Shown here piece after piece: positions 8,324 through 18,210 of a stretch of DNA of 64,000 nucleotides (the stretch's first letter is position 1; every line of letters begins with the position of its first letter). The notes under the pieces are model-generated. The model saw nothing but the letters and a program-made list of their open reading frames with translations, was not told the DNA's origin and did not search any database. The stretch lies in NCBI RefSeq assembly GCF_006443685.1, contig NZ_VFYP01000001.1, positions 2,604,001-2,668,000 on the forward strand, written 5' to 3'. This DNA comes from Rhizobium glycinendophyticum. Its GTDB lineage: Bacteria > Pseudomonadota > Alphaproteobacteria > Rhizobiales > Rhizobiaceae. The position numbers and the translations under genes were made by a program.

Positions 8324-9580
8324 TCACTTCGGAGCCAGTTCGGAAATCCGCGCGAGAAGCCGCTCGCGATCGAGGGTGAAGTTGGATGCAACCCACCCCT
8401 CCTCGAGCTTGCCCAGGATCTCGCCCACCTTGGGACCAGAAGGTATGCCTGCGGCCAGCACGTCGCTCCCCTTGATCGGCAAGACGGGACGCTCGAAAGC
8501 TTCCGCCCGCCTCAAAAGTGCTGATAGCCGTCCGCTCCGCGTCATCGCCTTGGAATCCGCTTCCGCCTGGCTGCGGGCAGAGGCCAGTTCCAGCTTTAGC
8601 ACCGCAATGAGGCCCTCCCTGCCGTAGCGATAGAGGTCCCGGTCGAAAGCAACATCTGTCACCGTCTCCTGAGGCTTGGGGGCCCGTGCAAAGCGGTCAA
8701 GCGCGATCGCCTCGGCATTGGACAGTTTCAGCCGCTCGGCAAGCGCAACCAGACGCGCCGGATCTTTCGGCGTGATCGCTGAAAGCCTCAGGAGCGGGTC
8801 CGGCGTCCAGCCCAGCGCCTGTTCGGCAGCAATCAGGCCTGGGATGGCATCGATGCCCCATTTCTCCGTTTCCGGCAGCACCTCGGTCAGCACGCCCGAC
8901 TGCCGCATCCAAAGAAGCGCCCGGCCCGGGTCGGGCGCGCCAAGCAGCTTCTTCATCTCGCTCCAGACACGTTCCGCCGAGAGCGTCTTCAGCTGCACCC
9001 TCGCCCGCGCGCAGGCCTTCAGACCCGCCGCATCCGGACGGCCCCGGCCATAATAGGCAAAGAACCGGAAGAACCGCAGAACGCGCAGATAATCCTCGGC
9101 GATCCGCTGCTCCGCATCGCCGATGAAGCGGACCGTCTGCGTCTCCATATCTGAGAGACCGCCGACGAGATCGATGACTTCTCCGTCGAGGCCGACATAA
9201 AGCGCATTGATCGTTAGATCGCGTCGGTCGGCGTCTTCCTGCCAGCTGGCACCGAAGGCAACCTCGGCATGCCGCCCATCCGTCGCCACATCGCGCCGGA
9301 GTGTTGTCACCTCATAACCCTTGCCGTCGACGACCAGGGTTACCGTTCCATGCTCGATCCCGGTCGGCACGACCTTGATCTGCTTGGCCGCCGCCCGTCC
9401 TGTCACCTCTGCCGGCAGAAGCGTCGTCGCCAGATCGATATCGCCGACCGGCATGCCGAGCAGGCTGTTGCGCACGGCCCCGCCAACCACCCGCGTCTCC
9501 GCGCCGCCGCCGTTCAGAAGCGTCATCAGGCGCTTGAGGCCAGGCTCCTGAAACCAGGGCTGATCGGACAGATTGGTCAT
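8324..9580 (-). CDS. cca: tRNA CCA-adding nucleotidyltransferase / poly(A) polymerase family
   Basis: 418 residues, class II nucleotidyltransferase that builds or repairs the 3' CCA end of tRNAs. The catalytic head is plain: GGAVRNSLLG, then VGDIDLATTL carrying the metal-binding aspartates, then DRRDLTINAL and the RNA-binding AEDYLRVLRFFRFFAYYGR segment. The C-terminal half is the helical tail. The start codon overlaps the stop of the upstream Nudix gene by 4 bases (ATGA), so it is translationally coupled as the last gene of a three-gene operon. Confidence 0.94.
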   Translation of the reverse strand: MTNLSDQPWFQEPGLKRLMTLLNGGGAETRVVGGAVRNSLLGMPVGDIDLATTLLPAEVTGRAAAKQIKVVPTGIEHGTVTLVVDGKGYEVTTLRRDVATDGRHAEVAFGASWQEDADRRDLTINALYVGLDGEVIDLVGGLSDMETQTVRFIGDAEQRIAEDYLRVLRFFRFFAYYGRGRPDAAGLKACARARVQLKTLSAERVWSEMKKLLGAPDPGRALLWMRQSGVLTEVLPETEKWGIDAIPGLIAAEQALGWTPDPLLRLSAITPKDPARLVALAERLKLSNAEAIALDRFARAPKPQETVTDVAFDRDLYRYGREGLIAVLKLELASARSQAEADSKAMTRSGRLSALLRRAEAFERPVLPIKGSDVLAAGIPSGPKVGEILGKLEEGWVASNFTLDRERLLARISELAPK

Positions 9581-10206
9581 GCATAAAGCCTTTCATAAAG
9601 TGTCCGGATGATCCCGGCTGTAATGCCCCAGATGCGCCGGTCGCGATAGGGCATCACGTAGAAATGCCGCACTGCGCCCTGCCAGACCCAGCTGTCCCGC
9701 TGGTGGTTATCAGGGTTCATCAGGAAGGAAAGCGGCACCTCAAACACGCTTTCCACCTCCTGCGGATTGGGCGTAATGGTGAAGCCAGGACTGACAACCG
9801 CCAGCACCGGCTGAATCCGGAAGCCCGTTGCGGCAAAGTACTGCGGCAGGCGCCCCACCGTCTCGACGAAACGGCGGTCGAGGCCGATCTCCTCCTCGGC
9901 CTCCCGCATCGCCGCCTCTTCCGGCGAAAGATCCGTCTCGTCGACCCCCCCGCCCGGAAAGGCAATCTGCCCGGCATGCTTGCGCAACTTGGCTGTGCGC
10001 TGCGTCAGGATGATCCGCGCCTCGTCGGGATCATCGATCACCCCTACGAGAACCGCCGCGTCCTTCAGCTTTAGCTGTTCAATTTCCAGGATGGTCTCGC
10101 GATTGAGAAGATGATCGCCATGCTCGCGCCACGAGAGGTCGTGCGGTGCCACCTGCTCGCGCGCCCGCCGGCGGAAATCCTGTGCAGAGAACAATTCTTC
10201 ACTCAT
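9577..10206 (-). CDS. CoA pyrophosphatase-type Nudix hydrolase
   Basis: 209 residues. A full Nudix box is present (GGGVDETDLSPEEAAMREAE, then EEIGL), preceded by ILTQRTAKLRKHAGQIAFPG, the extra motif that marks the CoA pyrophosphatase (NudL) subgroup. Such enzymes cut coenzyme A or acyl-CoA to 4'-phosphopantetheine and 3',5'-ADP. It overlaps its neighbours by 4 bases on both sides, between the DUF1285 gene and cca. Confidence 0.9.
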   Translation of the reverse strand: MSEELFSAQDFRRRAREQVAPHDLSWREHGDHLLNRETILEIEQLKLKDAAVLVGVIDDPDEARIILTQRTAKLRKHAGQIAFPGGGVDETDLSPEEAAMREAEEEIGLDRRFVETVGRLPQYFAATGFRIQPVLAVVSPGFTITPNPQEVESVFEVPLSFLMNPDNHQRDSWVWQGAVRHFYVMPYRDRRIWGITAGIIRTLYERLYA

Positions 10207-10826
10207 CGGGAAAGGCGGTCCAGTTCATCGGCTGGCATCACGGGAAAGACCGCACCTCCAGAGGTGAGGCAGAACATCGCTTCGCCGTCCACCTCCCGCA
10301 CCTCGCCACGCTCGACGAGATCATACATCACCGCCCGCGACACCAGCGCCTCCAGCCGTCCCCGCACATGCAGATAGGGCTTCAGTTCATGGTTCTCGCC
10401 GAAGATGGCAAAGCGCAGCGGATGATCCGATCCGGCCTCCACGACATCGCCGACATTGGTGCGGAACGTCAGCACCGTTTGCCCGTCGCGTTCGCTCGCA
10501 CTCATCTCGACCGCGACGAACGGTGCGTCCTCAACCTTGATCCCGACCTTTTCCACAGGAGTTACGAGATAGGTCTTTCCGTCTTCATCCTTGCGCAGGA
10601 CCGTTGAAAACAGCCGTACCAGCGGCGCGCGCCCGATCGGCGTTCCCATGTAGAACCAGGTGCCGTCGGCGCGAATTTCCATATCGAGATCGCCGCAAAA
10701 CGGCGGTTCCCACCGATCGACGGGTGGAAGTCCGGGTTTTCCGCCCTCCGTCTGGGCTGCCGCGCGCGCAATCAGGGCGGCAAGGTCTGCTGCATCCGTG
10801 GTCGCCTTCAAGGTATCACCTGCCAT
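10203..10826 (-). CDS. DUF1285 domain protein
   Basis: First gene of a leftward operon with the Nudix gene and cca (4-base overlap). The product shows the DUF1285 pattern: PPVDRWEPPFCGDLDMEI, then a WFYMGTPIGRAPLVRLFSTV block, then a two-lobed beta-rich domain. Function of the family is not established. The start is unsure: ATGs at 10901, 10856 and 10826 are all in frame and none has a clear ribosome site. I chose 10826 because it lies closest to the conserved region; the longer forms add up to 25 residues. Confidence 0.85.
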   Translation of the reverse strand: MAGDTLKATTDAADLAALIARAAAQTEGGKPGLPPVDRWEPPFCGDLDMEIRADGTWFYMGTPIGRAPLVRLFSTVLRKDEDGKTYLVTPVEKVGIKVEDAPFVAVEMSASERDGQTVLTFRTNVGDVVEAGSDHPLRFAIFGENHELKPYLHVRGRLEALVSRAVMYDLVERGEVREVDGEAMFCLTSGGAVFPVMPADELDRLSR

Positions 10827-10985
10827 GTTTGCGTCCCGGTTTTGTCTCTCTGCCATCACAGTCACGAGATAGTCATTCGAGGCGCGCTTGTCAGCCGGCA
10901 TGTCGCCAATAAGTTAGTTTGATAGGATGCACGGATCGCGCCCATTCGATTCGCCGGACTTCATCCGCCGATTGGGCAAAACCTG

Positions 10986-12011
10986 ATGGAGCAGACCATG
11001 GGCATGATGCCGAACCCGGATGTCGCCTTGGACGAGAAGGCCATCGTCGTTGAGGCCGAAAAGGCGCTCGCCGACATCGCTCTCATTCGTGCGGAAGTCG
11101 CAAAAGTGATCTTCGGCCAGGAAAAGGTCGTCGAGAACACCCTGCTCGCCATCCTCTCCGGTGGTCACGCACTTCTCGTCGGCGTGCCGGGCCTCGCCAA
11201 GACGAAGCTGGTGACGACGCTCGGCACCGTTCTCGGCCTTGACGCGAACCGTATTCAGTTCACGCCAGACCTGATGCCCTCCGACATCCTCGGCACCGAA
11301 GTCATGGACCAGGACGAGACCGGTCGCCGCTCCTTCCGCTTCGTCAAAGGCCCGGTCTTCGCCCAGCTGCTGATGGCCGACGAAATCAACCGCGCCAGCC
11401 CCCGCACCCAGTCGGCGCTGCTGCAGTCGATGCAGGAATATCACGTCACCATCGCCGGCCAGGCTTACCAGCTGCCTGCCCCCTTCCACGTGCTCGCCAC
11501 CCAAAACCCGCTCGAGCAGGAAGGCACCTATCCCCTGCCCGAAGCCCAGCTCGACCGCTTCCTGCTACAGGTCGACGTTCTCTACCCGGAGCTCGCCGCC
11601 GAACGGCAGATCCTGCTGGAGACAACAGGCATCAGCGACAGCCGTGCGAACGCCGTCATATCAAGCGAGCGGCTCGTCGAGATCCAGAAGCTCATCCGCC
11701 AGATGCCGGTCTCCGACACGGTGGTCGACGCGATCCTGTCGTTGGTTCGGTCAGCCCGCCCCGGCCATGGTCATGCCGCAACCGACAAGAACGTGGCCTG
11801 GGGACCAGGACCCCGCGCCGGTCAGGCCCTGATGCTCTGCGCCCGTGCGCGCGCCCTCTATGAAGGCCGCCTCGCGCCGTCAATTGATGACGTGCATGCG
11901 CTGGCCGAACCCGTGCTCGAACACCGCATGGCGCTGACTTTCGCCGCCCGCGCCGAAGGCATGACCGTGCGCGACGTCATTGCCGGCCTCGTCTCCAACT
12001 TGCGCAGCTGA
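10986..12011 (+). CDS. MoxR-family AAA+ ATPase
   Basis: 341 residues. The MoxR core is clear: Walker A GVPGLAKT at 66-73, Walker [11 protein letters not shown] followed by [14 protein letters not shown], and [22 protein letters not shown]. Family members act as chaperone-like ATPases that help assemble or activate partner proteins with VWA domains. It opens a four-gene operon whose next three products carry DUF58 and VWA/BatA-like domains, the classic MoxR partners. The ATG at 10998 (Met5) has a better ribosome site (GGAGCAGACC) than the ATG at 10986; the four-residue difference does not change the fold. The divergent neighbour is the DUF1285 gene. Confidence 0.93.
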   Translation: MEQTMGMMPNPDVALDEKAIVVEAEKALADIALIRAEVAKVIFGQEKVVENTLLAILSGGHALLVGVPGLAKTKLVTTLGTVLGLDANRIQFTPDLMPSDILGTEVMDQDETGRRSFRFVKGPVFAQLLMADEINRASPRTQSALLQSMQEYHVTIAGQAYQLPAPFHVLATQNPLEQEGTYPLPEAQLDRFLLQVDVLYPELAAERQILLETTGISDSRANAVISSERLVEIQKLIRQMPVSDTVVDAILSLVRSARPGHGHAATDKNVAWGPGPRAGQALMLCARARALYEGRLAPSIDDVHALAEPVLEHRMALTFAARAEGMTVRDVIAGLVSNLRS

Positions 12012-12027
12012 GGAAGGCTCCCACCGC

Positions 12028-12948
12028 GTGGCATCGATCGGCCAGATCGTCGAACAGACCCCCGGAAGCGAAGTGCTGCAGCGCGCCCGCCAGCGCGCAG
12101 TGCTCGTGCCTGACTGCATGGTTGAGGCGAAACGCATCGCCAACACGGTAATCGCCGGCTGGCACGGCCGCCGCAAACGCGGCATCGGCGAGAATTTCTG
12201 GCAGTTCCGTCCCTATGCCGATGGCGAGAGTTATGCGCGCATCGACTGGCGCCGCTCTGCCCGTGACGACCACATGTATATCCGCGACCGTGAATGGGAG
12301 GCGGCGCATACCGTCTGGCTCTGGGCCGACATGTCGCCCTCGATGATGTACAAGTCGACGCTGGCAAGCGTCTCCAAGGAAAGCCGCGCGCTCGTCCTGA
12401 TGCTGGCACTTGCCGAAGTTTTGGCCCGCTCCGGCGAACGCATCGGCTGCCCCGGCATCATGGAGCCGGTCTCCGCCCGCAATGCCGCCGAGCGCCTGGC
12501 CGCCGCCATCATGCATGCCCCGCTGACCTCGGGCCTGCCGGATACCCGCATGATCCGCGGCGCCAGCGACATCGTGTTGATCGGCGACTTCCTCGACGAC
12601 GCCGACCGTGTCATGGAGCGCATCGCCCCGCTCGCCAGACGCGGCCTACGCGGTCACGTCGTCGAGATCGCCGATCCCGCCGAGGAAACCTTCCCCTATA
12701 CCGGCCGCACGGAATTCACCGATCCGGAGACCGGCGAAAAGCTCACCTCCGGCCGCGCCGAGACGCTTCGCGACGACTACCGCCGCGCCTATCTCGCCCG
12801 CCGCGACAGTCTTTCGGACCATCTGCGCCGGATGGGCTGGAGTTTCACCCATCACCGCACCGACCGCCTCGCCTCCGAAGCCCTCGTCGCCGTCCACATG
12901 CACCTCTCGGGCATGACGCCGGCCGTCAGCCGGAGTGCAAGCCTATGA
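12028..12948 (+). CDS. DUF58 domain protein (MoxR partner)
   Basis: 306 residues from a GTG at 12028, preceded by GAGGAAGG and only 16 bases after moxR. The DUF58 core is present (RPYADGESYARIDWRRSAR at about 61-79). A VWA-type metal site motif follows: D101-M-S-P-S105 (DxSxS), at the end of a hydrophobic strand. DUF58 proteins are thought to be cytosolic or membrane-associated clients of MoxR. The stop codon overlaps the next start (ATGA). Confidence 0.9.
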   Translation: MASIGQIVEQTPGSEVLQRARQRAVLVPDCMVEAKRIANTVIAGWHGRRKRGIGENFWQFRPYADGESYARIDWRRSARDDHMYIRDREWEAAHTVWLWADMSPSMMYKSTLASVSKESRALVLMLALAEVLARSGERIGCPGIMEPVSARNAAERLAAAIMHAPLTSGLPDTRMIRGASDIVLIGDFLDDADRVMERIAPLARRGLRGHVVEIADPAEETFPYTGRTEFTDPETGEKLTSGRAETLRDDYRRAYLARRDSLSDHLRRMGWSFTHHRTDRLASEALVAVHMHLSGMTPAVSRSASL

Positions 12949-15755
12949 TGGGACTTCCGCTCGCCTTCGGCGCCCCCGCCATCCTCGGCGCATTGCTTGC
13001 CCTGCCCTTGATCTGGTGGCTTCTGAAACTCACCCCGCCGCGCCCGAAATACGAAGTCTTCCCGCCGCTGCGCATTCTCGCCGGCGTGCTGAAGCGCGAG
13101 GAAACGCCCTCGAAAAGCCCTTGGTGGCTGACGCTGTTGCGCATGCTGATGGCCGCGATCGTTATCTTCGCGCTGGCCGACCCCGTGCTCAACCCGCGCA
13201 ATGCAACGCTGTCAGGCGATGGCCCGCTGCTTCTCGTGGTCGACAACAGCTGGGCGACCGCAGCCGACTGGGATCGCCGCGTCGAAACCGCGACCACCCT
13301 CATCGGAGATGCGAGCGACCGCAGCCTCCCCGTCGCCATTCTCTTCACCGCCGATCAGGCCCAGGACGCAACCCCGGGCACCCCAGCCGTCGCGCTCGAA
13401 AAACTTGCCGCCGCCTCACCCCGTCCTTTGCGTCCCGATCGCGCCCGCACGCTGGAGGCGCTGCGCACCAGCTTCGCCACGGAGCGCCCCGGCACCCTCG
13501 CCTATATCGCCGACGGCATCAGCCATGACCCCAAGGATACCGTTCTCGCCGATTTGGCGACGCTCTCTCCGGCCGAATTCCGCCTGATCGAGAACAACGG
13601 ACCGTCCGCCATCGCCATCACCGGCGCAAACAACGGCGCCGATGTCTTGAGCGTCAGCCTCTCGCGCCTCGACGGTGCCGAGCCCCGGCAGGTCATCGTC
13701 GATGCGCAGGACCGCCAGGGGCGCGTCATCGCCTCCGGCGCAGTCGACTTCGCGGCAGGAACCACAGAGGCGACCGGCCAGATTGCCGCCCCCTTTGAAC
13801 TCCGCAACGATTTTGCCCGCCTTTCCATATCGGGCATCGCCTCGGCCGGCTCGACCTATCTGCTCGATGACGGTTTCCGCCGCCGCAAGGTGGCCCTTGT
13901 CTCCGGAGACAGCAGTGACGGTTACCAGCCGCTGCTTTCGCCCCTCTACTACATTGAGCGCGCGCTCGGGCCTTATGCGGATCTGGTCAAACCGGGCGAA
14001 CCCGACCTCGCCGTCGCCATTCCAGAAGTCTTCAACCAGAACCCTTCAGCACTTGTGCTTGCCGATGTTGGCCGACTGCCGGCCGATGTCTATGAGCCCC
14101 TGCAGGCTTGGATCGAGCGGGGCGGCACTCTGATCCGCTTTGCCGGCCCGCGCCTTGCCGCAGCCCCCGCCGATGATCCCCTCGTGCCGGTCATGCTGCG
14201 CCAGGGCGAACGGGCATTGGGCGGGGCCCTCTCCTGGGCCGAACCCCAACCACTCGCCGCCTTCCCCCCATTCGGACCCTTCGCCGGCATGCCGAAGCCC
14301 GAAGGCATCCTGGTCAAGCGCCAGGTGCTTGCCGAACCGAGCCCCGATCTGGCGGGCCGCACCTGGGCAAGCCTTGCCGATGGCACGCCGCTGGTCACCG
14401 TGCAGGAAAAGGGTGCCGGCCGTATCGTGCTCTTCCATGTCAGCGCCGATGCCGCATGGTCGGATCTGCCGATCTCCGGCACCTTCGTCGAAATGCTCCG
14501 CCGCGTGGTCCAACTGACCCGTGTCGGCACCGTCCAACCCGAAACCGGCCAGACGACCGCGCCGGCACTTCCGCCCTACCGCCTGCTCAACGAGCGCGGC
14601 GCGCTCACATCCGAAGCCGGCACGGCGCGGCCGCTCGCGCTCGGCCCCGATCGCCCTGACGCCGCCACTTTCGACAACCCGCCCGGCCTCTACGGCACCG
14701 AGGATGGCTTTACAGCCCTGAACCTCCTCCCGGCAGGCACGGAACTGCGTCCGCTCTCCAGCTCCTCCGGCCTCACCATAGCCCGTGAACCCATGGCCGG
14801 CACCGCCGCCGTGCAGCTGAAGGCGGGCCTTCTCTCGATAGCCTTCCTGCTGCTCGTCCTGGACAGCCTGATCGTGCTCTTCATGGGCGGTGCCCTGGCC
14901 AGGTTGCCAAGGCGGGCGGCGACCGCAGTCGTCTTGATGGTCGCCCTTGGACTGGCGGCTGCGATGTCCGCAGGCCAGACGCTTGCTTCCGACGCCAAAC
15001 CGGACGACGAGCAGATCCTTGAGCGCCTTGACAACACCCATCTCGCTTATGTCGTGACCGGCGAAGACGACGTCGACCGGCTGTCCGAACAAGGCCTGCA
15101 GGGCCTCACCGACTTCCTCACCTATCGTACGACGCTGGAGCCGGCACCGCCCGTGGGCGTCGACATCACGACGGACGAGCTGTCCTTCTACCCGATCATT
15201 TTCTGGCCAATTTCGGCCACCGCCCCAATGCCCTCTGCTGCCGCCATCAGCCGCATCGACGCCTATATGCGGGCCGGCGGCACGGTGCTCTTCGACACCC
15301 GCGACCAGTTCTCCTCGCTCGGCAATGACGGTGCCTCCACACCCAATGGTGAACGTCTGCAGGCGATCCTCGCCAATATCGACATCCCGCCGCTCGAGCC
15401 CGTCCCTTCGGATCACGTCCTGACCCGCTCCTTCTATCTGCTGCAGGGTTTCCCCGGCCGCTACGAAGGCAGTCCGCTTTGGGTCGAGGCTCGCCAGGAA
15501 GCGCAATCGAGCAACAGTGGTGTGGCCTCCTCGGGCGATGGCGTGACGCCGATCATGATCACCGGCAACGACCTGCTCGGCGCCTGGGCCGTGGATGCCA
15601 ACGGCGCCAGCGTGCTCCCTGTTGTCCCGGCCGACGAGATGCAGCGCGAAATGTCCTTCCGCTCGGGCGTCAACATCATGATGTATATGCTGACCGGCAA
15701 CTACAAAGCCGACCAGGTGCACGTTCCTGCCCTCCTCGAACGGTTGGGCCAGTGA
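12945..15755 (+). CDS. BatA-like / DUF4159 membrane protein
   Basis: 936 residues. The N-terminus (about 1-95) has the BatA layout: a hydrophobic helix, WWLLKLTPPRPK, a cytosolic loop with Phe-Pro-Pro-Leu-Arg and a second helix. The following VWA-like domain has D-N-S-W-A in place of DxSxS, so its metal site looks degenerate. A C-terminal pair of hydrophobic segments is followed by the DUF4159 domain (about 690-930), rich in Asp and Tyr and similar to a glutamine-amidotransferase fold. Its start overlaps the DUF58 stop by 4 bases. In related rhizobia this gene sits in the same MoxR operon, probably as part of an inner-membrane complex of unknown substrate. Confidence 0.88.
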   Translation: MMGLPLAFGAPAILGALLALPLIWWLLKLTPPRPKYEVFPPLRILAGVLKREETPSKSPWWLTLLRMLMAAIVIFALADPVLNPRNATLSGDGPLLLVVDNSWATAADWDRRVETATTLIGDASDRSLPVAILFTADQAQDATPGTPAVALEKLAAASPRPLRPDRARTLEALRTSFATERPGTLAYIADGISHDPKDTVLADLATLSPAEFRLIENNGPSAIAITGANNGADVLSVSLSRLDGAEPRQVIVDAQDRQGRVIASGAVDFAAGTTEATGQIAAPFELRNDFARLSISGIASAGSTYLLDDGFRRRKVALVSGDSSDGYQPLLSPLYYIERALGPYADLVKPGEPDLAVAIPEVFNQNPSALVLADVGRLPADVYEPLQAWIERGGTLIRFAGPRLAAAPADDPLVPVMLRQGERALGGALSWAEPQPLAAFPPFGPFAGMPKPEGILVKRQVLAEPSPDLAGRTWASLADGTPLVTVQEKGAGRIVLFHVSADAAWSDLPISGTFVEMLRRVVQLTRVGTVQPETGQTTAPALPPYRLLNERGALTSEAGTARPLALGPDRPDAATFDNPPGLYGTEDGFTALNLLPAGTELRPLSSSSGLTIAREPMAGTAAVQLKAGLLSIAFLLLVLDSLIVLFMGGALARLPRRAATAVVLMVALGLAAAMSAGQTLASDAKPDDEQILERLDNTHLAYVVTGEDDVDRLSEQGLQGLTDFLTYRTTLEPAPPVGVDITTDELSFYPIIFWPISATAPMPSAAAISRIDAYMRAGGTVLFDTRDQFSSLGNDGASTPNGERLQAILANIDIPPLEPVPSDHVLTRSFYLLQGFPGRYEGSPLWVEARQEAQSSNSGVASSGDGVTPIMITGNDLLGAWAVDANGASVLPVVPADEMQREMSFRSGVNIMMYMLTGNYKADQVHVPALLERLGQ

Positions 15756-15756
15756 A

Positions 15757-17826
15757 ATGACGCTTGAATTCGCCCCTTTCATTCCCTGGATCGCCATCAT
15801 TATTCTAGCGGTGCTCGCCACGCTTCTGGCCGCACTTGGCTTGCTGCGCGGCCTGCGCGGCACCCTCCTCCGGTTCACCGCGTCTCTGGCCGTGCTCGCA
15901 GCGCTCGCCAATCCGGAACTCCTGCGGGAAGAGCGTGAGCCGCTGACGACGATCGTGCCCGTCATCGTTGACCGCAGCCAGAGCCAGCAGATCGCCGGTC
16001 GCCCCGCCCAGACGGAAGAGGCTCTGGCAGCCTTGCGCGAGCGTCTCGCGCGTTTCCCCAATCTCGAACCGCGCATCGTTGAAGTCACCGATTCCGGTCA
16101 CAGCGAAGCCCCCTCGACGAAACTCTTCGAGGCCCTGCAGACCGCCACTGCCGACGTACCACCCGCTCGAGTGGGCGGAGCCATCTTCCTGACGGACGGG
16201 CAGGTCCACGACCTTCCGCCGGACACCCAGCCGCTTCCCTTCCAGGCCCCCATCCATGCGCTGATCACCGGCAAGGCCGGCGAATTCGACCGACGCATCG
16301 AGATCCTGCGCGCCCCGCGCTTCGGCATCGTTGACGAGGAGCAGGAACTGACCTTCCGGGTCTTCGACGACGGTCAGGCATCAAGTCAGCCGGCCGATGT
16401 CGCGGTCAAGATGAACGGCGAGGAATTGGGCACCGTGTCCGCTCTACCGGGCGCAGAGACTTCCTATGCCTTCAAGGTGCCGCGTGGCGGCAACAACGTG
16501 CTGGAATTCTCGGTCGCCGGTACACCGGGCGAAGTCACTGACATCAACAATCGCGCCATCCACCTGATCGAAGGCATCCGCCAGAACCTGCGCGTGCTCC
16601 TCGTGTCGGGCGAGCCGCATGCCGGCGAACGCGCCTGGCGCAACCTGTTGAAGTCGGACGCCTCGGTCGACCTTGTCCACTTCACCATCCTGCGTCCGCC
16701 GGAAAAGCAGGACGGCACGCCGATCAACGAACTCTCGCTGATCGCCTTCCCGACCCGCGAACTCTTCGTCGAAAAGATCAATGATTTCGACCTGATCATC
16801 TTCGACCGCTATCAGCATCGCGGCGTGCTCCCGATCCTCTATTACGACTACATCGCGGAATATGTGCGAAATGGTGGTGCACTTCTGATCGCGGCCGGCC
16901 CCGAACATGCCAGCCAGGATTCGATCGCGCTCACCCCCCTGGAATCCGTCCTTCCCGCCGCCCCGACAGGCGAGGTTCATCAGGCCGGCTTCTATCCGCG
17001 TCTGTCGGAACAGGGAAAACGCCACCCCGTCACCCGTGGCCTCTCCGGCTCCACCAGCGAGCCGCCCCATTGGGGCCGCTGGTTCCGCAGCATCGATGTG
17101 TCGGACGCAGCGGGCGAGACCGTGATGACTGCGGATGAAGGTCGTCCGCTTCTGGTGTTGAACCGCGCCGAACAGGGCCGCGTCGCCATGCTGCTCTCCG
17201 ACCAGGGCTGGCTCTGGGCCCGCGGCTTCGAAGGCGGCGGCCCGCATGTCTCGCTCTATCGCCGCATAGCCCATTGGTTGATGAAGGAACCGGAACTCGA
17301 GGAAGAGGCGCTGCGCGCCCGCGCGCAAGGGCGCACGCTCGAAGTCACCCGCCAGACCATCGGCGATGCCCCCGGCCCCGCCACCATCACCACGCCCTCG
17401 GGCGAGACGATCACGCTCGACCTCTCCGAGATCCAGCCCGGCCTCTATCGCGGCGAACGCCGCATGACCGAAACCGGCCTCTTCACCGTCGCCAATGGCG
17501 ACTTCTCCACCCTCGTCCATGTCGGCGCCGTCGACGCCCCAGAATTCCGCGCCATGGTCTCGACAACCGAAACGCTAGCCCCGATCAGCGCCGAAAGCAG
17601 GGGCCTGACCACCCGCCTCGACGACGGCGACGAAACCATCCGCATGCCCGACATCCTGCCCGTGCGCGGCGAAGTCCGTGTCGCCGATGACCGCCGGATG
17701 CTGATCCGGCTGACGGACGAAACGGTGCTGAAGGGCGTCAACACGCTGCCGCTGTTTGCGGGGTTTGCGGGTTTGGGGATCTTGCTGCTCACGGTCTCGG
17801 CCATGTGGTGGCGCGAGGGGCGGTAG
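15757..17826 (+). CDS. Membrane protein with VWA-like and amidotransferase-like domains
   Basis: 689 residues. Two membrane helices lie at about 10-30 and 38-52 and a third at 665-685 near the C-terminus, so most of the protein is on one side of the membrane. Right after the second helix comes VIVDRSQS, an intact DxSxS metal-site motif at 72-76. The middle (about 285-510) has LRVLLVSGEPHAGER and a conserved GGALLIAAGPEH segment typical of class I glutamine-amidotransferase-like folds, without an obvious catalytic Cys. It starts 1 base after the stop of the previous gene and ends the operon. Confidence 0.85.
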   Translation: MTLEFAPFIPWIAIIILAVLATLLAALGLLRGLRGTLLRFTASLAVLAALANPELLREEREPLTTIVPVIVDRSQSQQIAGRPAQTEEALAALRERLARFPNLEPRIVEVTDSGHSEAPSTKLFEALQTATADVPPARVGGAIFLTDGQVHDLPPDTQPLPFQAPIHALITGKAGEFDRRIEILRAPRFGIVDEEQELTFRVFDDGQASSQPADVAVKMNGEELGTVSALPGAETSYAFKVPRGGNNVLEFSVAGTPGEVTDINNRAIHLIEGIRQNLRVLLVSGEPHAGERAWRNLLKSDASVDLVHFTILRPPEKQDGTPINELSLIAFPTRELFVEKINDFDLIIFDRYQHRGVLPILYYDYIAEYVRNGGALLIAAGPEHASQDSIALTPLESVLPAAPTGEVHQAGFYPRLSEQGKRHPVTRGLSGSTSEPPHWGRWFRSIDVSDAAGETVMTADEGRPLLVLNRAEQGRVAMLLSDQGWLWARGFEGGGPHVSLYRRIAHWLMKEPELEEEALRARAQGRTLEVTRQTIGDAPGPATITTPSGETITLDLSEIQPGLYRGERRMTETGLFTVANGDFSTLVHVGAVDAPEFRAMVSTTETLAPISAESRGLTTRLDDGDETIRMPDILPVRGEVRVADDRRMLIRLTDETVLKGVNTLPLFAGFAGLGILLLTVSAMWWREGR

Positions 17827-17851
17827 GACGTCATACGGGTAACGGACGAAG

Positions 17852-18073
17852 TCACATCCTAAAGCCGCCACCCCCTTTGACATCGTCCGCATGGCGTATG
17901 CGTATGCTCTCCGTTGAGGCCGAATTTCCCTGTTGGGCCAGACGCGGCGTCTGTTCTAACGCTGCGAGATAACCCGCCTCGAACGCCTCACGCGTTCGAC
18001 CCGGGTCCCGGTTGCAGCGAGCCACGTGGCCGATACCATCCCACCAGTCCTTCCAGGCCAAAATCACGTGCAT
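17852..18073 (-). CDS. Small hypothetical protein, stress-cluster member
   Basis: 73 residues with an N-terminal helix rich in Trp and His (MHVILAWKDWWDGIGHVARC), then a basic and acidic helix (TREAFEAGYLAALEQ) and a charged tail. No known domain is recognised. AGGGAG lies 7 bases before the ATG, which supports translation. Upstream on the same strand are a tandem-decamer site (18145-18164) and a GGAAC box (18180-18184). It faces the MoxR operon tail to tail. Confidence 0.6.
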   Translation of the reverse strand: MHVILAWKDWWDGIGHVARCNRDPGRTREAFEAGYLAALEQTPRLAQQGNSASTESIRIRHADDVKGGGGFRM

Positions 18074-18144
18074 ATCGATACTCCCTGTCGCGCACCGCCC
18101 TCCGCCGGGGGTGCCAGCGTCAAACGATAAGCCGAGCCTGAGGT

Positions 18145-18164
18145 TGCCGTACGCTACCGCACGC
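18145..18164 (-). promoter_or_regulatory. Tandem decamer site A (two 10-bp direct repeats)
   Basis: Read on the minus strand the site is GCGTGCGGTA followed at once by GCGTACGGCA, two units that agree at 8 of 10 positions. It lies 72-91 bases upstream of the 73-residue gene. The same unit, again doubled, occurs at 18658-18677. A 10-bp head-to-tail spacing puts both units on one face of the helix, as for a dimeric regulator. Confidence 0.55.
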
Positions 18165-18184
18165 AGACCGGATGACCCGGTTCC
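18160..18184 (-). promoter_or_regulatory. Possible sigma-EcfG-like promoter (GGAAC-N16-CGTG)
   Basis: On the minus strand GGAAC (18184-18180) is followed after 16 bases by CGTG; the alphaproteobacterial general-stress consensus is GGAAC-N16/17-CGTT. The -10 part overlaps the first unit of decamer site A. One base off in the -10, so tentative. Confidence 0.35.
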
Positions 18185-18210
18185 TATCCGCCACCGGCAA
18201 GCACGGCCTG

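Noticed and set aside
14046..16088. 680-codon minus-strand open frame across two operon genes
   Set aside because: It crosses a gene boundary and has the His/Gly/Glu-rich composition of an antisense frame; the plus-strand genes are well supported.
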